Source: Streptomyces sp. SolWspMP-5a-2 (GTDB taxonomy: Bacteria > Actinomycetota > Actinomycetes > Streptomycetales > Streptomycetaceae). From it: DNA of 44,467 nucleotides. The translations under genes were made by a program, and so were the position numbers. This document shows positions 8,028-15,974 of the stretch, piece by piece; position 1 is the stretch's first letter, and each line of letters opens with the position of its first letter. Where the stretch lies: the NCBI RefSeq assembly GCF_900091845.1, contig NZ_FMCI01000201.1, positions 1 through 44,467 on the forward strand, given 5' to 3'. The notes under the pieces were generated by a model. It had not been told where the DNA came from. It saw nothing but the letters and a program-made list of their open reading frames with translations, and did no database searches.

Positions 8028-9347
8028 TCAGCCGGTGAAGGCGGAGACCCCCTCGGGGGTGCCCCAGCCCGTCGGGCCGTCGTATCCCGACTTGGCGGTG
8101 CAGAGGTAGGACGAGGAGCAGCTTCCGTTGTTGCCGCTGGTGACGTCGTTCAGGGCCGAGGTGCCGGCCGAGGCGTAGGGGAACGACGCCGGGTAGGAGC
8201 TGCTGGACGGGGTGCCGGCGAGGGCGTAGACGCCCGCGATGATCGGCGACGAGGCGCTGGTGCCGCCGAAGGTGTACCAGCCCGCGGTGACGCCGTAGCT
8301 GTCGTAGACGGAGACGCCGGTGGCCGGGTCGGCGACCGCTGCCACGTCGGAGACGGTGCGCTTGGTGCAGCCGGTGTCGGTCTGCCAGGTGGGCTTGGTG
8401 TCGTAGGCGGAGCAGCCGGAGCCGGTGGCCTCGGTGCTGCTGGTCTTCCAGACGGTCTCGGTCCAGCCCCGGGTGGTGGAGGAGGTGGCGAGGGCGGTGC
8501 CGCCGACGCTGGTCACGTAGCGGGAGGCGGCCGGGTACTCGGCGCCGTAGCCCGAGTCGCCCGCGGAGACGGTGATGGCGACGCCGGGGTGGTTGAAGTA
8601 CGAGGAGTCGTAGGAGGTGTCGGAGGAGGACTCCGAGCCGCCGTAGCTGTTGGAGACGTACTTCGCGCCGAGGGTGACGGCGCGGTTCACCGCGGTGCCG
8701 AGGTTGGCCATCGTCGCCGAAGTGGCCTCCACCAGGAGGATGTTGCACTTCGGGCAGATCGCGGAGGCCATGTCGAGGTCGAGGGAGATCTCCTCGGCCC
8801 AGCCGCTGTCGGCGCTCGGCAGGGAGGTCGTCGAGCCGCTCTGACTGACCTTCTTGAAGCAGCCGTTGGCCGTCGTGCAGGCGCTCAGGCCGTAGTAGGA
8901 GCGGTAAGTGGCCAGGTCCGCCTCGGCCTTGGGGTCGTCGTAGGCGTCGACGATGGCGATGGTCTCGCCGGTGCCGTTGGAGGCGGCGGCCGAGGTCAGG
9001 CCGTAGGCCGCCTGGAGGTTGCTCGGGCCGTAGCCGGAGGGGGTCGAGGCGTCGGCCGCCTTGGGGGTGACGCCGGTGCGGGCCGCCTGCTGCTTCTGGA
9101 AGGCGGTCAGGCCGCCGGTCACGCGGTAGGAGTCGCAGGCGAGTTCGCCTCTGTGCGCCGGGGTGGCACAGGGGGTCGCGGTCCAGGTCGTCCTCGCGGC
9201 GGTGGCGGCCGCGGCGGACTGGGCGGCGTCCGCCTGGACGGCGGTGCCGAAGCCGGCCAGGAGCAGGGTGGCGGTCGCGGCTATCGCGGTGCCCGCGCGG
9301 CGCCAACCGCGCTGTCCTGACGGTCTTCCGGGGGAATGCGTGCGCAT
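8028..9347 (-). CDS. Secreted sedolisin-family (S53) serine-carboxyl peptidase
   Basis: A 439-residue exported protease. Residues 1-41 form a signal peptide with a charged start, a hydrophobic core (TAIAATATLLLAGFG) and AxA-type ends. Catalytic residues of family S53 are visible: Glu186 and Asp190 in EEISLDLD, the oxyanion Asp264 in SAGDSG, and the nucleophile Ser364 in GGTSASSP. DVTSGNNG near residue 401 fits the C-terminal calcium site. A full pro-domain is missing or very short (about 60 residues), so this is the short bacterial form. ATG 9347 was chosen because AGGAGG lies eight bases before it; the open frame extends further without a better start. Such enzymes digest proteins outside the cell, often at acid pH. 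Confidence 0.9.
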   Translation of the reverse strand: MRTHSPGRPSGQRGWRRAGTAIAATATLLLAGFGTAVQADAAQSAAAATAARTTWTATPCATPAHRGELACDSYRVTGGLTAFQKQQAARTGVTPKAADASTPSGYGPSNLQAAYGLTSAAASNGTGETIAIVDAYDDPKAEADLATYRSYYGLSACTTANGCFKKVSQSGSTTSLPSADSGWAEEISLDLDMASAICPKCNILLVEATSATMANLGTAVNRAVTLGAKYVSNSYGGSESSSDTSYDSSYFNHPGVAITVSAGDSGYGAEYPAASRYVTSVGGTALATSSTTRGWTETVWKTSSTEATGSGCSAYDTKPTWQTDTGCTKRTVSDVAAVADPATGVSVYDSYGVTAGWYTFGGTSASSPIIAGVYALAGTPSSSSYPASFPYASAGTSALNDVTSGNNGSCSSSYLCTAKSGYDGPTGWGTPEGVSAFTG

Positions 9348-9726
9348 CGTGCAGCCTCCTGATGTTCCTTGGTGGGGTGGAACAGGGGCGGTGCGGGTGG
9401 GGAGCCGCCAGTGCGGGGTCCCCGGCGGCGGGCGGCGGCCCGCCCCGACGATGCACTTGTTGGGTACGCGACAACAGAGGGGTCGCGGAGTTCTGACTTC
9501 CGCCTTACCGAACCCGGTCTGCGTCCTTACCGAACCGCGTCGGGCCCTTGACCCAACACACAGCCGGCGCATGGGATGGAGGGGGCCCCTGCGTCCGCCG
9601 TGGCGGTGGGCGGGGCCGCCCGTACGGCGGCGCCGTACCCTCTCATCCCGGGCGGACCGCGCGGGGACGCGCTACGGTGAGAGCGGCAGGGATGTTTCTC
9701 ACCTTCTTGGGTCAGAGTGGGTCCTG
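9348..9726. promoter_or_regulatory. Divergent promoter region of two secreted protease genes
   Basis: This 379-base gene-free stretch separates two divergent secreted-protease genes. It contains the 12-base direct repeat CCTTACCGAACC at 9503-9514 and 9525-9536, exactly 22 bases apart (two helical turns). Read on the minus strand this gives GTTCGGTAAGG units in an 11-base register, which recalls the spacing of PhoP/AfsR-type direct repeats, although only GTTC matches the PHO consensus. Core promoters could not be fixed. Confidence 0.4.
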
Positions 9727-10497
9727 ATGAAGCGCATCTCACGCATCACCAGGCTCGTCTACGGCGCCGTGCTGCTGTTCGTGCCCGCCGTCACCTCCTC
9801 CTCGCTGGCCGCGGCCGACGACGGGATCGGCCCCCTCGGGGTCACGGCCGTCGCGGGCGTGACCGCGCAGAGCGCGAGAGTGGGCGCCCTCTTCGGGGCA
9901 GGGCGCGGGGAGTCGCTGCCGGGCGGACACTTCTGCACCGCCTCTGTGGTGCACAGCGCGCGCCACAACCTGATCGTCACCGCGGCGCACTGTCTGGGCT
10001 CCGCGGGCGAGGGCGCGCTCTTCGTTCCGGGATACCGGGACGGCCGGGCGCCCTACGGGGTCTGGACGGTGCGGAAGACCTTCCTGCCCGCCGGGTGGTC
10101 CAAGGGGCGGAACGAGGACAGCGACGTGGCCTTCGCCGTCCTCGACGAGCGGGACGGCAGGAACGTCGAGGACTTCGTCGGCGGCAACCGCTTCGCCACC
10201 CGCACCACGACCGGCGCCACCGCCGTGACCGTCACCGGCTACCCGGACTCCCGCGAGGTCCCGGTCGGCTGCAGCAACCGCCCGGTTGCCCACAGCGCCA
10301 CCCAGCAGCGCATCGACTGCCCCGACCTCACCGGCGGCACCAGCGGCAGCCCCTGGGTCAACGGGGACGGCTCGGTCGTCGGCATCCTCGGCGGGCACGA
10401 GCAGGGCGGCACCACGGCCGACATCTCCTACAGCGTGGTGCTCGGCGACGAGGCCGGGGAACTGTACGAGGACGCGGCCTCGGCCTCCGACTCCTGA
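9727..10497 (+). CDS. Secreted trypsin-like serine protease (S1 family)
   Basis: A 256-residue exported protein with a signal peptide at about 1-30 (KRISRITRLVYGAVLLFVP then SSLAAA). The chymotrypsin-fold triad is visible as His88 (TAAHC), Asp133 (EDSDVAF) and Ser208 (GGTSGSPW). Cysteines at 70/89 and 182/198 are placed to form the usual disulphides. It lacks the long pro-region of alpha-lytic-type proteases and resembles the trypsin/V8-like hydrolases common in Streptomyces secretomes. ATG 9727 was preferred because the signal peptide begins there; no strong Shine-Dalgarno is seen (only GGGTCC). It is followed by a hairpin terminator. Confidence 0.88.
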   Translation: MKRISRITRLVYGAVLLFVPAVTSSSLAAADDGIGPLGVTAVAGVTAQSARVGALFGAGRGESLPGGHFCTASVVHSARHNLIVTAAHCLGSAGEGALFVPGYRDGRAPYGVWTVRKTFLPAGWSKGRNEDSDVAFAVLDERDGRNVEDFVGGNRFATRTTTGATAVTVTGYPDSREVPVGCSNRPVAHSATQQRIDCPDLTGGTSGSPWVNGDGSVVGILGGHEQGGTTADISYSVVLGDEAGELYEDAASASDS

Positions 10498-10498
10498 G

Positions 10499-10525
10499 CC
10501 GCCCCGTTCCCGGTGCGCGGGGCGG
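10499..10525 (+). terminator. Hairpin after the trypsin-like protease gene
   Basis: CCGCCCCG (10499-10506) pairs with CGGGGCGG (10518-10525) around an 11-base loop, starting immediately after the stop codon. Confidence 0.5.
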
Positions 10526-10655
10526 GCGTGACCCGGGCCTCCCCCGGTCGTTCGCCTCCGGCTGATTTGTCTTCGGTTCGATCGCCCCGTGACGCCGCAC
10601 CCGCCCCTACACTGACCTGGGCTACGGACTCCCGGTCGGCGAGGGGCGGTTGACG

Positions 10656-11657
10656 GTGCGTAAGGCGTGGATCGTGGCGTCGGCAGTGGTCGGCACCGGG
10701 CTCGCCTTCGTGATGGTGCTCGTCGTCGGGGTCTATCTCGTCGCGGGCAACCTCATGGGCGGGGTCGGCGGCGCGGGCAAGTCGCTGGCCAAGGGCGCGG
10801 TCCCGGCCGCCTACCGGGACGTCGTGCAGAAGTGGGGCAACCTCTGCCCCGCCATCAACCCGGCCCTCCTCGCCGCCCAGCTCTACCAGGAGAGCGGCTT
10901 CAACCCGAACGCCAAGAGCCCGGCGGCCGCCCAGGGGATAGCGCAGTTCATCCCCGGCACCTGGGCCACCCACGGCATCGACGGCAACGGGGACGGCGTC
11001 AAGAACGTCTGGGACCCGGAGGACGCGATCCCGTCCGCCGCGTCCTACGACTGCGAGCTGGCCTCGTACGTGAAGGACGTTCCGGGGAACGTGACCGAAA
11101 ACATGCTGGCCTCGTACAACGCGGGCGCCTACGCGGTCATCAAGTACGGGGGCGTCCCGCCGTACAAGGAGACCCGGAACTACGTGAAGACGATCACCAC
11201 CCTGGAGGAGAGCTTCGCGGCTCCCGTCTCCCGGGTCGATCCGTCCGAGCAGGCGGCCGGGGCGATCTACTACGCGCAGAAGAAGCTGGGCACCCCGTAC
11301 CTGTGGGGCGGCACCGGCACCTCGGCGCAGGGCGGGCGTTTCGACTGCTCGGGGCTGACGCAGGCGGCGTACGAGAGCGTCGGGGTGACGCTGCCCCGGG
11401 TCGCCAACGACCAGTACAACGCGGGCCCGCACCCGGCGCGCTCGGAACTGCTCCCCGGCGACCTGGTCTTCTTCTCGGACGACCTGGAGAACTCCCGCGC
11501 GATCCGGCACGTCGGCATCTACGTCGGCGGCGGCTACATGATCGACGCGCCCCGCACCGGGGCCGTGATCCGCTTCGACCCGATCGACACCCCGGACTAC
11601 TTCGGCGCCACCCGCGTGACCGAAGATGGCGCGAAAGCGCTCCCGACGACGGTCTGA
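10656..11657 (+). CDS. Bifunctional peptidoglycan hydrolase: lytic transglycosylase plus NlpC/P60
   Basis: A 333-residue protein with an N-terminal membrane anchor or signal (about 5-31), an SLT-type transglycosylase domain (about 55-185) and a C-terminal NlpC/P60 endopeptidase domain (about 200-325). The SLT catalytic Glu79 sits in YQESGFNP, with QGIAQF and NAGAYAV as family motifs. NlpC/P60 shows Cys231 (FDCSG) and His285 (RHVGIY). One enzyme can therefore cut both glycan strands and stem peptides. The same pairing occurs in CwlT/VirB1-like hydrolases of Gram-positive conjugation systems, which open the wall for the channel, so it may serve the nearby secretion-like operon (inference). GTG 10656 is preferred over TTG 10650 because GAGGGG is then nine bases away. 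Confidence 0.88.
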   Translation: MRKAWIVASAVVGTGLAFVMVLVVGVYLVAGNLMGGVGGAGKSLAKGAVPAAYRDVVQKWGNLCPAINPALLAAQLYQESGFNPNAKSPAAAQGIAQFIPGTWATHGIDGNGDGVKNVWDPEDAIPSAASYDCELASYVKDVPGNVTENMLASYNAGAYAVIKYGGVPPYKETRNYVKTITTLEESFAAPVSRVDPSEQAAGAIYYAQKKLGTPYLWGGTGTSAQGGRFDCSGLTQAAYESVGVTLPRVANDQYNAGPHPARSELLPGDLVFFSDDLENSRAIRHVGIYVGGGYMIDAPRTGAVIRFDPIDTPDYFGATRVTEDGAKALPTTV

Positions 11658-11858
11658 CCGTAGCGTGAACCCACCCCCTGAGCTGCGACGATGAGTCTCT
11701 CTTCGATAACGTCTGCGTGATCATTCGGTGGAGTGTGGAACGTATGAACCGGGACCGTGCGTTCCTGTTGACGTAGTGATCCACAGCCACGGGGGTGGGT
11801 GGGCGCGGCGCACGTCAGGTGCGCGCGCCGAAGCAGACGACGAAGGGGCCGCAGCACG

Positions 11859-12563
11859 ATGGCTGGACTCGCCGAATCCGGGTCGAACCCCGACATCGAC
11901 CTGCTCTACGACATCAACGGCCTCGCCAAGGACGCCCCGCACTGGTTCGACCGCGTCATGGAGTTCGTCGGCGAGTACGGGCTGCCGGTGGCCATGGTGC
12001 TGCTCGTGCTGGGGTGCTGGTGGTCGGTGCGGCGCAAGGGCGGCGAGGACGCCCCGGCGTCGGTCGCCGCGCTGGTGTGGGCGCCCCTCGCGGCCTCCGT
12101 CGCGCTGCTGGTGAACATCCCGATCCGGGGGTTCGTGGAGCGGCCCCGGCCCTTCCTGACCCATCAGGGCCTGGACGTGCTGATCTCCGGGAAGACCGAC
12201 TACTCGTTCGTCAGCGACCACGCGACGATCACCATGGCGATGGGCGTCGGCCTCTTCGTGGCGCACCGCCGCTTCGGCCTCGCCGGGATCGCGCTCGCCC
12301 TCCTGGAGGGCTTCTGCCGCGTCTACATGGGCGTGCACTACCCGACGGACGTCATCGGCGGCTTCGCCCTCGGCACCGCCGTCGCGCTGCTGCTGTCGCC
12401 GCCGGCGATGGCGCTGCTGACCCCGCTGGCCCGCGCCGTGGACCGGTCCCCGCGGGCCGGTCTGCTGATCCGCGCGCGGGGGGAGGCCCGCTCCGGGCGC
12501 GACACCCTGCTCCCGGGCCGCAGGACCGCCGCGGGCGCGGAGGAACGGGACCTCGCCGCCTAG
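11859..12563 (+). CDS. PAP2-family membrane phosphatase
   Basis: A 234-residue membrane protein with about five helices and the three phosphatase signatures of the PAP2 superfamily: R-x6-RP (RGFVERPRP, Lys replaced by Arg), the S-D-H form of motif 2 (SFVSDHATIT), and CR-x5-H-x3-D (CRVYMGVHYPTD, Ser replaced by Cys). Likely substrates are lipid pyrophosphates such as undecaprenyl pyrophosphate (BcrC-like) or phosphatidic acid; sequence alone does not decide. ATG 11859 has GAAGGGG upstream. The TAG stop codon coincides with the TA/CTAG tip of the adjacent inverted-repeat element. Confidence 0.85.
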   Translation: MAGLAESGSNPDIDLLYDINGLAKDAPHWFDRVMEFVGEYGLPVAMVLLVLGCWWSVRRKGGEDAPASVAALVWAPLAASVALLVNIPIRGFVERPRPFLTHQGLDVLISGKTDYSFVSDHATITMAMGVGLFVAHRRFGLAGIALALLEGFCRVYMGVHYPTDVIGGFALGTAVALLLSPPAMALLTPLARAVDRSPRAGLLIRARGEARSGRDTLLPGRRTAAGAEERDLAA

Positions 12564-12737
12564 GGCGTGTCTGACAATGCCCGTCTGCCTCGCGGCGCCC
12601 TGCACGCACTCCCGCCGCACCGGGCGCAGTCCCGAGTACGCCCAGTACGAGGGACTGCGCCCGGCACGCCGAGAGCACGCACCTGACCCCGCGAGGCCGC
12701 CCTCCGGGCAACGACGCGCATGGTCAGACACGCCCTA
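12561..12737. mobile_element. 177-bp MITE-like inverted-repeat element with TA/CTAG ends
   Basis: The ends are perfect inverted repeats: CTAGGGCGTGTCTGAC (12560-12575) and GTCAGACACGCCCTAG (12723-12738). Inside, GGGCGCAGTCCC and GGGACTGCGCCC form a second strong central hairpin (about 12621-12664), so the whole unit can fold into one long structure. No open frame of note lies inside. The ends fit insertion at CTAG with a duplicated TA, the habit of IS630/Tc1-mariner elements, so this looks like a non-autonomous element (inference). Removing it and one TA leaves CTAG, which keeps the PAP2 stop codon intact. It may also act as a terminator. Confidence 0.65.
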
Positions 12738-12787
12738 GTGCCCTGAACGGAGAAGCGCACCGGCGCGCGATGCACGGCACCGGGCGG

Positions 12788-14359
12788 TCAGAGGGCCTGC
12801 GGGTAGGTGAAGAACCCGGTCGGGTCGTACTTCTTCTTCACGCGGGCCAGGCGGCCTGCGGCGTCCCCGTAGTAGGCGTCGCGCCAGTCGCTCAGCGTCG
12901 GGTCGGTGTAGTTCTGGTAGGCCGCCCCGGAGGCGTACGGCTTCATCGCGTCGTGCGCGCCGGAGAGCCAGGTCCTGGCGGTGGCGCCGCTGGTGCCCGG
13001 CTTCCAGGAGGCGATGTACTGGGCCAGCATCCGGGAGCGGCGGTGCACGAACGCCGTCGCGGTGGGGGAGACCCGGTTGATGGCGCCGCCCAGGGCGGTG
13101 AGCGCGACGCTGCCCGAGCCGCCGCGCACCGCCGCCGTCCTGGCCAGCAGCCGCTGGACGCCGTCCGCCGGTATGGAGCGGTCGAAGAAGTCGGAGTGCG
13201 CCGCGTACGTCTCGCGGCCGAGCGCGCCCTGCGGGGAGCGTCCCGGGGTGGCGCCCGGCAGATGGCACTGGGCCTGCGCGGAGAACGAGGAGCAGCCCGC
13301 GTAGATCTCCATGGCCTCCTCGTAGCCGCGGCGGCGCAGGGAGACGCTGCTCGCGTCGGCGCCGACCCGGTCGGCGAGGCGGTCCACGGCGTTCTGGAGT
13401 TCGCCGTGGGTGCCCAGGGAGAACGCGGCCACGGAGACGGTGGGGGTGCCGCCCTCGGCGTTGGCCAGGTGCAGGGAGGACCAGATCTCGTCCGGCTGGG
13501 CGGGGCCCCACTCCTGCCAGGCCTTCACGACGGCGGCGGCCTTCGACCACGGCCAGCTGAGGTAGCCGGTGACGGCCTGCGGCGCCGGGTGGGTGGTGAA
13601 GCGGAGTTCGGTCACCACGCCGAAGTTGCCGTTGCCCGCCCCGCGCAGCGCCCAGAACAGCTCCTTCTCCGTGGTGGCGTCGGCGGTCACCTCCTTGCCG
13701 TCCGCCGTGATCAGGGTGGCCCGGGTGAGGCTGTCGCAGGTCAGTCCGTAGGCCCGGGAGACGACGCCGTGGCCGCCGCCGAGGACCAGGCCGGAGACGC
13801 CGACCGTGGGGCAGGAGCCCGCGGGTATGGTCACGCCCTTCGCGGCGAGCCCCCGGTAGACGTCGATGAGCTTGGCGCCCGCGCCGACCACCGCCGTGCC
13901 GCCGCCCGCCCGGACGTTCTTGAGGCGGGAGACGTCGACGATCAGCCGCCCGTCGCCGGAGGACCAGCCCGCGTAGGAGTGGCCGCCGTTGCGGACGGCG
14001 ACCCGGACGTGATGGGCGCGGGCGTAGGCGAGGACGGTGCGGATGTCGTCGGCGTGCGCGACATAGGCGACGGCGGCGGGCCTCAGGTCGTCGAAGCGGG
14101 TGTTGTAGAGCTGGCGGGCCGCCGCCCACTGGGCGTCCCCCGGGCGGACCAGGGTGCCGTCGAGGCCGTGGGCCAGGGCCGTCCAGCTCGCCGGGGCCGC
14201 GGCCGCGCCGGTGGTGGTGCGGGCCGGGCGGGCGGAGGCGGAGGCGGAGCGGGAGGCCGGCGAGGCGCTGCCGTCCGCCGTGCCGCCGCCCTTGCAGGAG
14301 GCCGTGGCCGCGGTCGCCAGCGCGACCGCGCCGCCCCCGATGAACGTACGCCGTTGCAT
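12788..14359 (-). CDS. Tat-exported BBE-type FAD-linked oxidoreductase
   Basis: A 523-residue flavoenzyme of the berberine-bridge/p-cresol methylhydroxylase-like family. The N terminus MQRRTFIGGG carries a twin-arginine export signal, and TASC at 19-22 could be a lipobox. The FAD domain shows GGHSY with His127 and AGSCPTVGVSG with Cys183, the two residues that bind FAD covalently in bicovalent members. GLVLGGGHG and GNGNFGVV are further family motifs. The C-terminal BBE domain ends YYGDAAGRL...KYDPTGFF. Such enzymes oxidise sugars or secondary metabolites with oxygen. ATG 14359 has GGGAGG upstream. No biosynthetic neighbours are present, so the substrate is open. Confidence 0.88.
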   Translation of the reverse strand: MQRRTFIGGGAVALATAATASCKGGGTADGSASPASRSASASARPARTTTGAAAAPASWTALAHGLDGTLVRPGDAQWAAARQLYNTRFDDLRPAAVAYVAHADDIRTVLAYARAHHVRVAVRNGGHSYAGWSSGDGRLIVDVSRLKNVRAGGGTAVVGAGAKLIDVYRGLAAKGVTIPAGSCPTVGVSGLVLGGGHGVVSRAYGLTCDSLTRATLITADGKEVTADATTEKELFWALRGAGNGNFGVVTELRFTTHPAPQAVTGYLSWPWSKAAAVVKAWQEWGPAQPDEIWSSLHLANAEGGTPTVSVAAFSLGTHGELQNAVDRLADRVGADASSVSLRRRGYEEAMEIYAGCSSFSAQAQCHLPGATPGRSPQGALGRETYAAHSDFFDRSIPADGVQRLLARTAAVRGGSGSVALTALGGAINRVSPTATAFVHRRSRMLAQYIASWKPGTSGATARTWLSGAHDAMKPYASGAAYQNYTDPTLSDWRDAYYGDAAGRLARVKKKYDPTGFFTYPQAL

Positions 14360-14543
14360 GGTGTCCCTCCCGAGCGCTCTCCTGGTACAGGACGGCGCGC
14401 CGGGCTCGGGGGTTCCCTGGCCCCGGTCGTGCGTGCGAGAGGTCACCCGGGCGTCGGGGCGGGCGGCTGTGCGAGCATCGCACCGGTATCAGGGTGTGCT
14501 CTGCCCGTGAGCGTTCCGTGACCTAACCACACCGTCCGCAGGG

Positions 14544-14587
14544 GTTCACCTCCCGTTCATTTACGGCCATAGGCGCCTTCACCTGAT
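14544..14587 (+). promoter_or_regulatory. PHO box (PhoP direct repeats) upstream of pstS
   Basis: Eleven-base direct-repeat units in register: GTTCACCTCCC (14544-14554), GTTCATTTACG (14555-14565), a poor unit (14566-14576) and CTTCACCTGAT (14577-14587). The first matches the Streptomyces PhoP unit consensus GTTCACC exactly. It lies 115-158 bases before the pstS start, in the 342-base gap 14360-14701 that also holds the promoter of the divergent oxidase gene. Phosphate limitation should therefore activate pstS through PhoR-PhoP. Confidence 0.8.
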
Positions 14588-14701
14588 CTGCCTAATTTCG
14601 GCCTTACCCGATGCGGGGCGCACCACCACGACGCGTCCGCATCACTCAGACTTCGCACGCCGCCGGTTCAGGACGGCGGCTCCTGGAAGGAACACTTTCA
14701 A

Positions 14702-15832
14702 GTGAAGCTTCAGCGCATGAACCGGCGGGCCCTCGCTCTCGGTGCTCTTGCCGTCTCCGGCGCCCTGGCCCTCACGGCGTGCGGCTCCGACGACACCAGC
14801 TCGGGCAGTGGCGACAGCAGCGCGTCGGCCTCGACGCAGGCGGGCTCGATCGACTGCGGCGACGCCAAGAACGGCCAGCTGCTCTCCGACGGCTCGTCGG
14901 CGCAGAAGAACGCGATCGACGCCTGGGTGGCCCAGTTCTCCAAGGCCTGTGGCGTCCAGATCAACTACAAGGCGGGCGGCTCCGGCGCCGGTGTCACCTC
15001 CTTCACCCAGGGTCAGCTCGCCTTCGCGGGTTCGGACTCGGCGCTGAAGCCCGAAGAGGTCACCGCCTCCAAGAAGGTCTGCTCCGGCGGCCAGGGCATC
15101 GACCTGCCCATGGTCGGCGGCCCGATCGCCATCGGCTACAACCTCTCCGGTGTCGACAACCTGGTCCTGGACGCGCCGACGCTCGCCAAGATCTTCGACA
15201 GCAAGATCACCAAGTGGAACGACCCGGCGATCGCGAAGCTGAACCCCGACGCGAAGCTTCCCGACCTCAAGATCCAGGCGTTCCACCGCTCGGACGAGTC
15301 CGGCACCACGGACAACTTCACCAAGTACCTGAAGGCCGTCACCCCGGACAACTGGAAGTACGAGGGCGGCAAGGCGTGGCAGGCGGACGGTGGCCAGGCG
15401 GCCGCCCAGTCCTCCGGTGTCGCCGCGCAGGTCAAGCAGACCAACGGCGCGATCGGCTACTTCGAGCTGTCCTACCTCGGTGACGGCGTCAGCCCGGTCA
15501 GCATCGACACCGGCGCCTCCGCCCCGGTCGTCCCCAGCAGCGACAGCGCCACCAAGGCGATCGCCGACGCCAAGGTCGTCGGCACCGGCTCGGACCTGGC
15601 CCTGCAGCTGAACTACGCGACCAAGGCCGAGGGCGCCTACCCGATCACCCTCGTCACCTACGAGATCGTCTGCGACAAGGGCAACAAGTCGGACACCCTG
15701 CCCGCGACCAAGGCGTTCCTCAAGTACATCGCCTCCGAGGAGGGCCAGGGCCTGCTCCCCGGCCTCAAGTACGCGCCGATCCCCGCCGACATCATCGGCA
15801 AGGTCCGTACCACCATCGATGGCCTGAGCTGA
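14702..15832 (+). CDS. pstS: PstS, high-affinity phosphate-binding lipoprotein
   Basis: A 376-residue lipoprotein with a positively charged start, a hydrophobic core and lipobox LTAC with Cys27. The mature part has phosphate-binding-protein motifs: SDGSSAQKNAI, GSGAGVTSFTQGQLAFAGSDS, and HRSDESGTTDNFTKYL. It captures orthophosphate outside the membrane and hands it to the PstC-PstA channel. GTG 14702 has GGAAGG upstream; ATG 14717 is an alternative that would shorten the signal. It heads the operon pstS-pstC-pstA-pstB behind a PHO box. A large hairpin separates it from pstC, as expected if PstS is made in excess. Confidence 0.97.
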   Translation: MKLQRMNRRALALGALAVSGALALTACGSDDTSSGSGDSSASASTQAGSIDCGDAKNGQLLSDGSSAQKNAIDAWVAQFSKACGVQINYKAGGSGAGVTSFTQGQLAFAGSDSALKPEEVTASKKVCSGGQGIDLPMVGGPIAIGYNLSGVDNLVLDAPTLAKIFDSKITKWNDPAIAKLNPDAKLPDLKIQAFHRSDESGTTDNFTKYLKAVTPDNWKYEGGKAWQADGGQAAAQSSGVAAQVKQTNGAIGYFELSYLGDGVSPVSIDTGASAPVVPSSDSATKAIADAKVVGTGSDLALQLNYATKAEGAYPITLVTYEIVCDKGNKSDTLPATKAFLKYIASEEGQGLLPGLKYAPIPADIIGKVRTTIDGLS

Positions 15833-15840
15833 TCTGAGTG

Positions 15841-15880
15841 TGCGGTCCGGTCCCGGGCCTCGTCCCGGGACCGGACCGCA
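15841..15880 (+). terminator. 17-bp perfect hairpin between pstS and pstC
   Basis: TGCGGTCCGGTCCCGGG (15841-15857) pairs perfectly with CCCGGGACCGGACCGCA (15864-15880) around a six-base loop, eight bases past the pstS stop. It could be a partial terminator or a 3' stabiliser that raises pstS mRNA above that of pstCAB. Which of these applies cannot be read from sequence. Confidence 0.75.
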
Positions 15881-15974
15881 CCGTCCGGTGCACCGCCGCC
15901 ATGAGCCGCACGGCCTCCCGTTCGGCTTCGCAGAGCCGCACCTCCGCGTGCGGGTCCGCAGACCGGAGAACCCG

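Noticed and set aside
10500..10655. c-di-AMP (ydaO) riboswitch before the wall hydrolase gene
   Set aside because: Such switches often precede Streptomyces wall hydrolases, but the 150-base leader here shows none of the expected conserved segments.
12561..12737. Plain transcription terminator after the PAP2 gene
   Set aside because: The 177-bp span with matched CTAG tips and a second copy of the ends elsewhere in the window fits a mobile element better, though it may also terminate.
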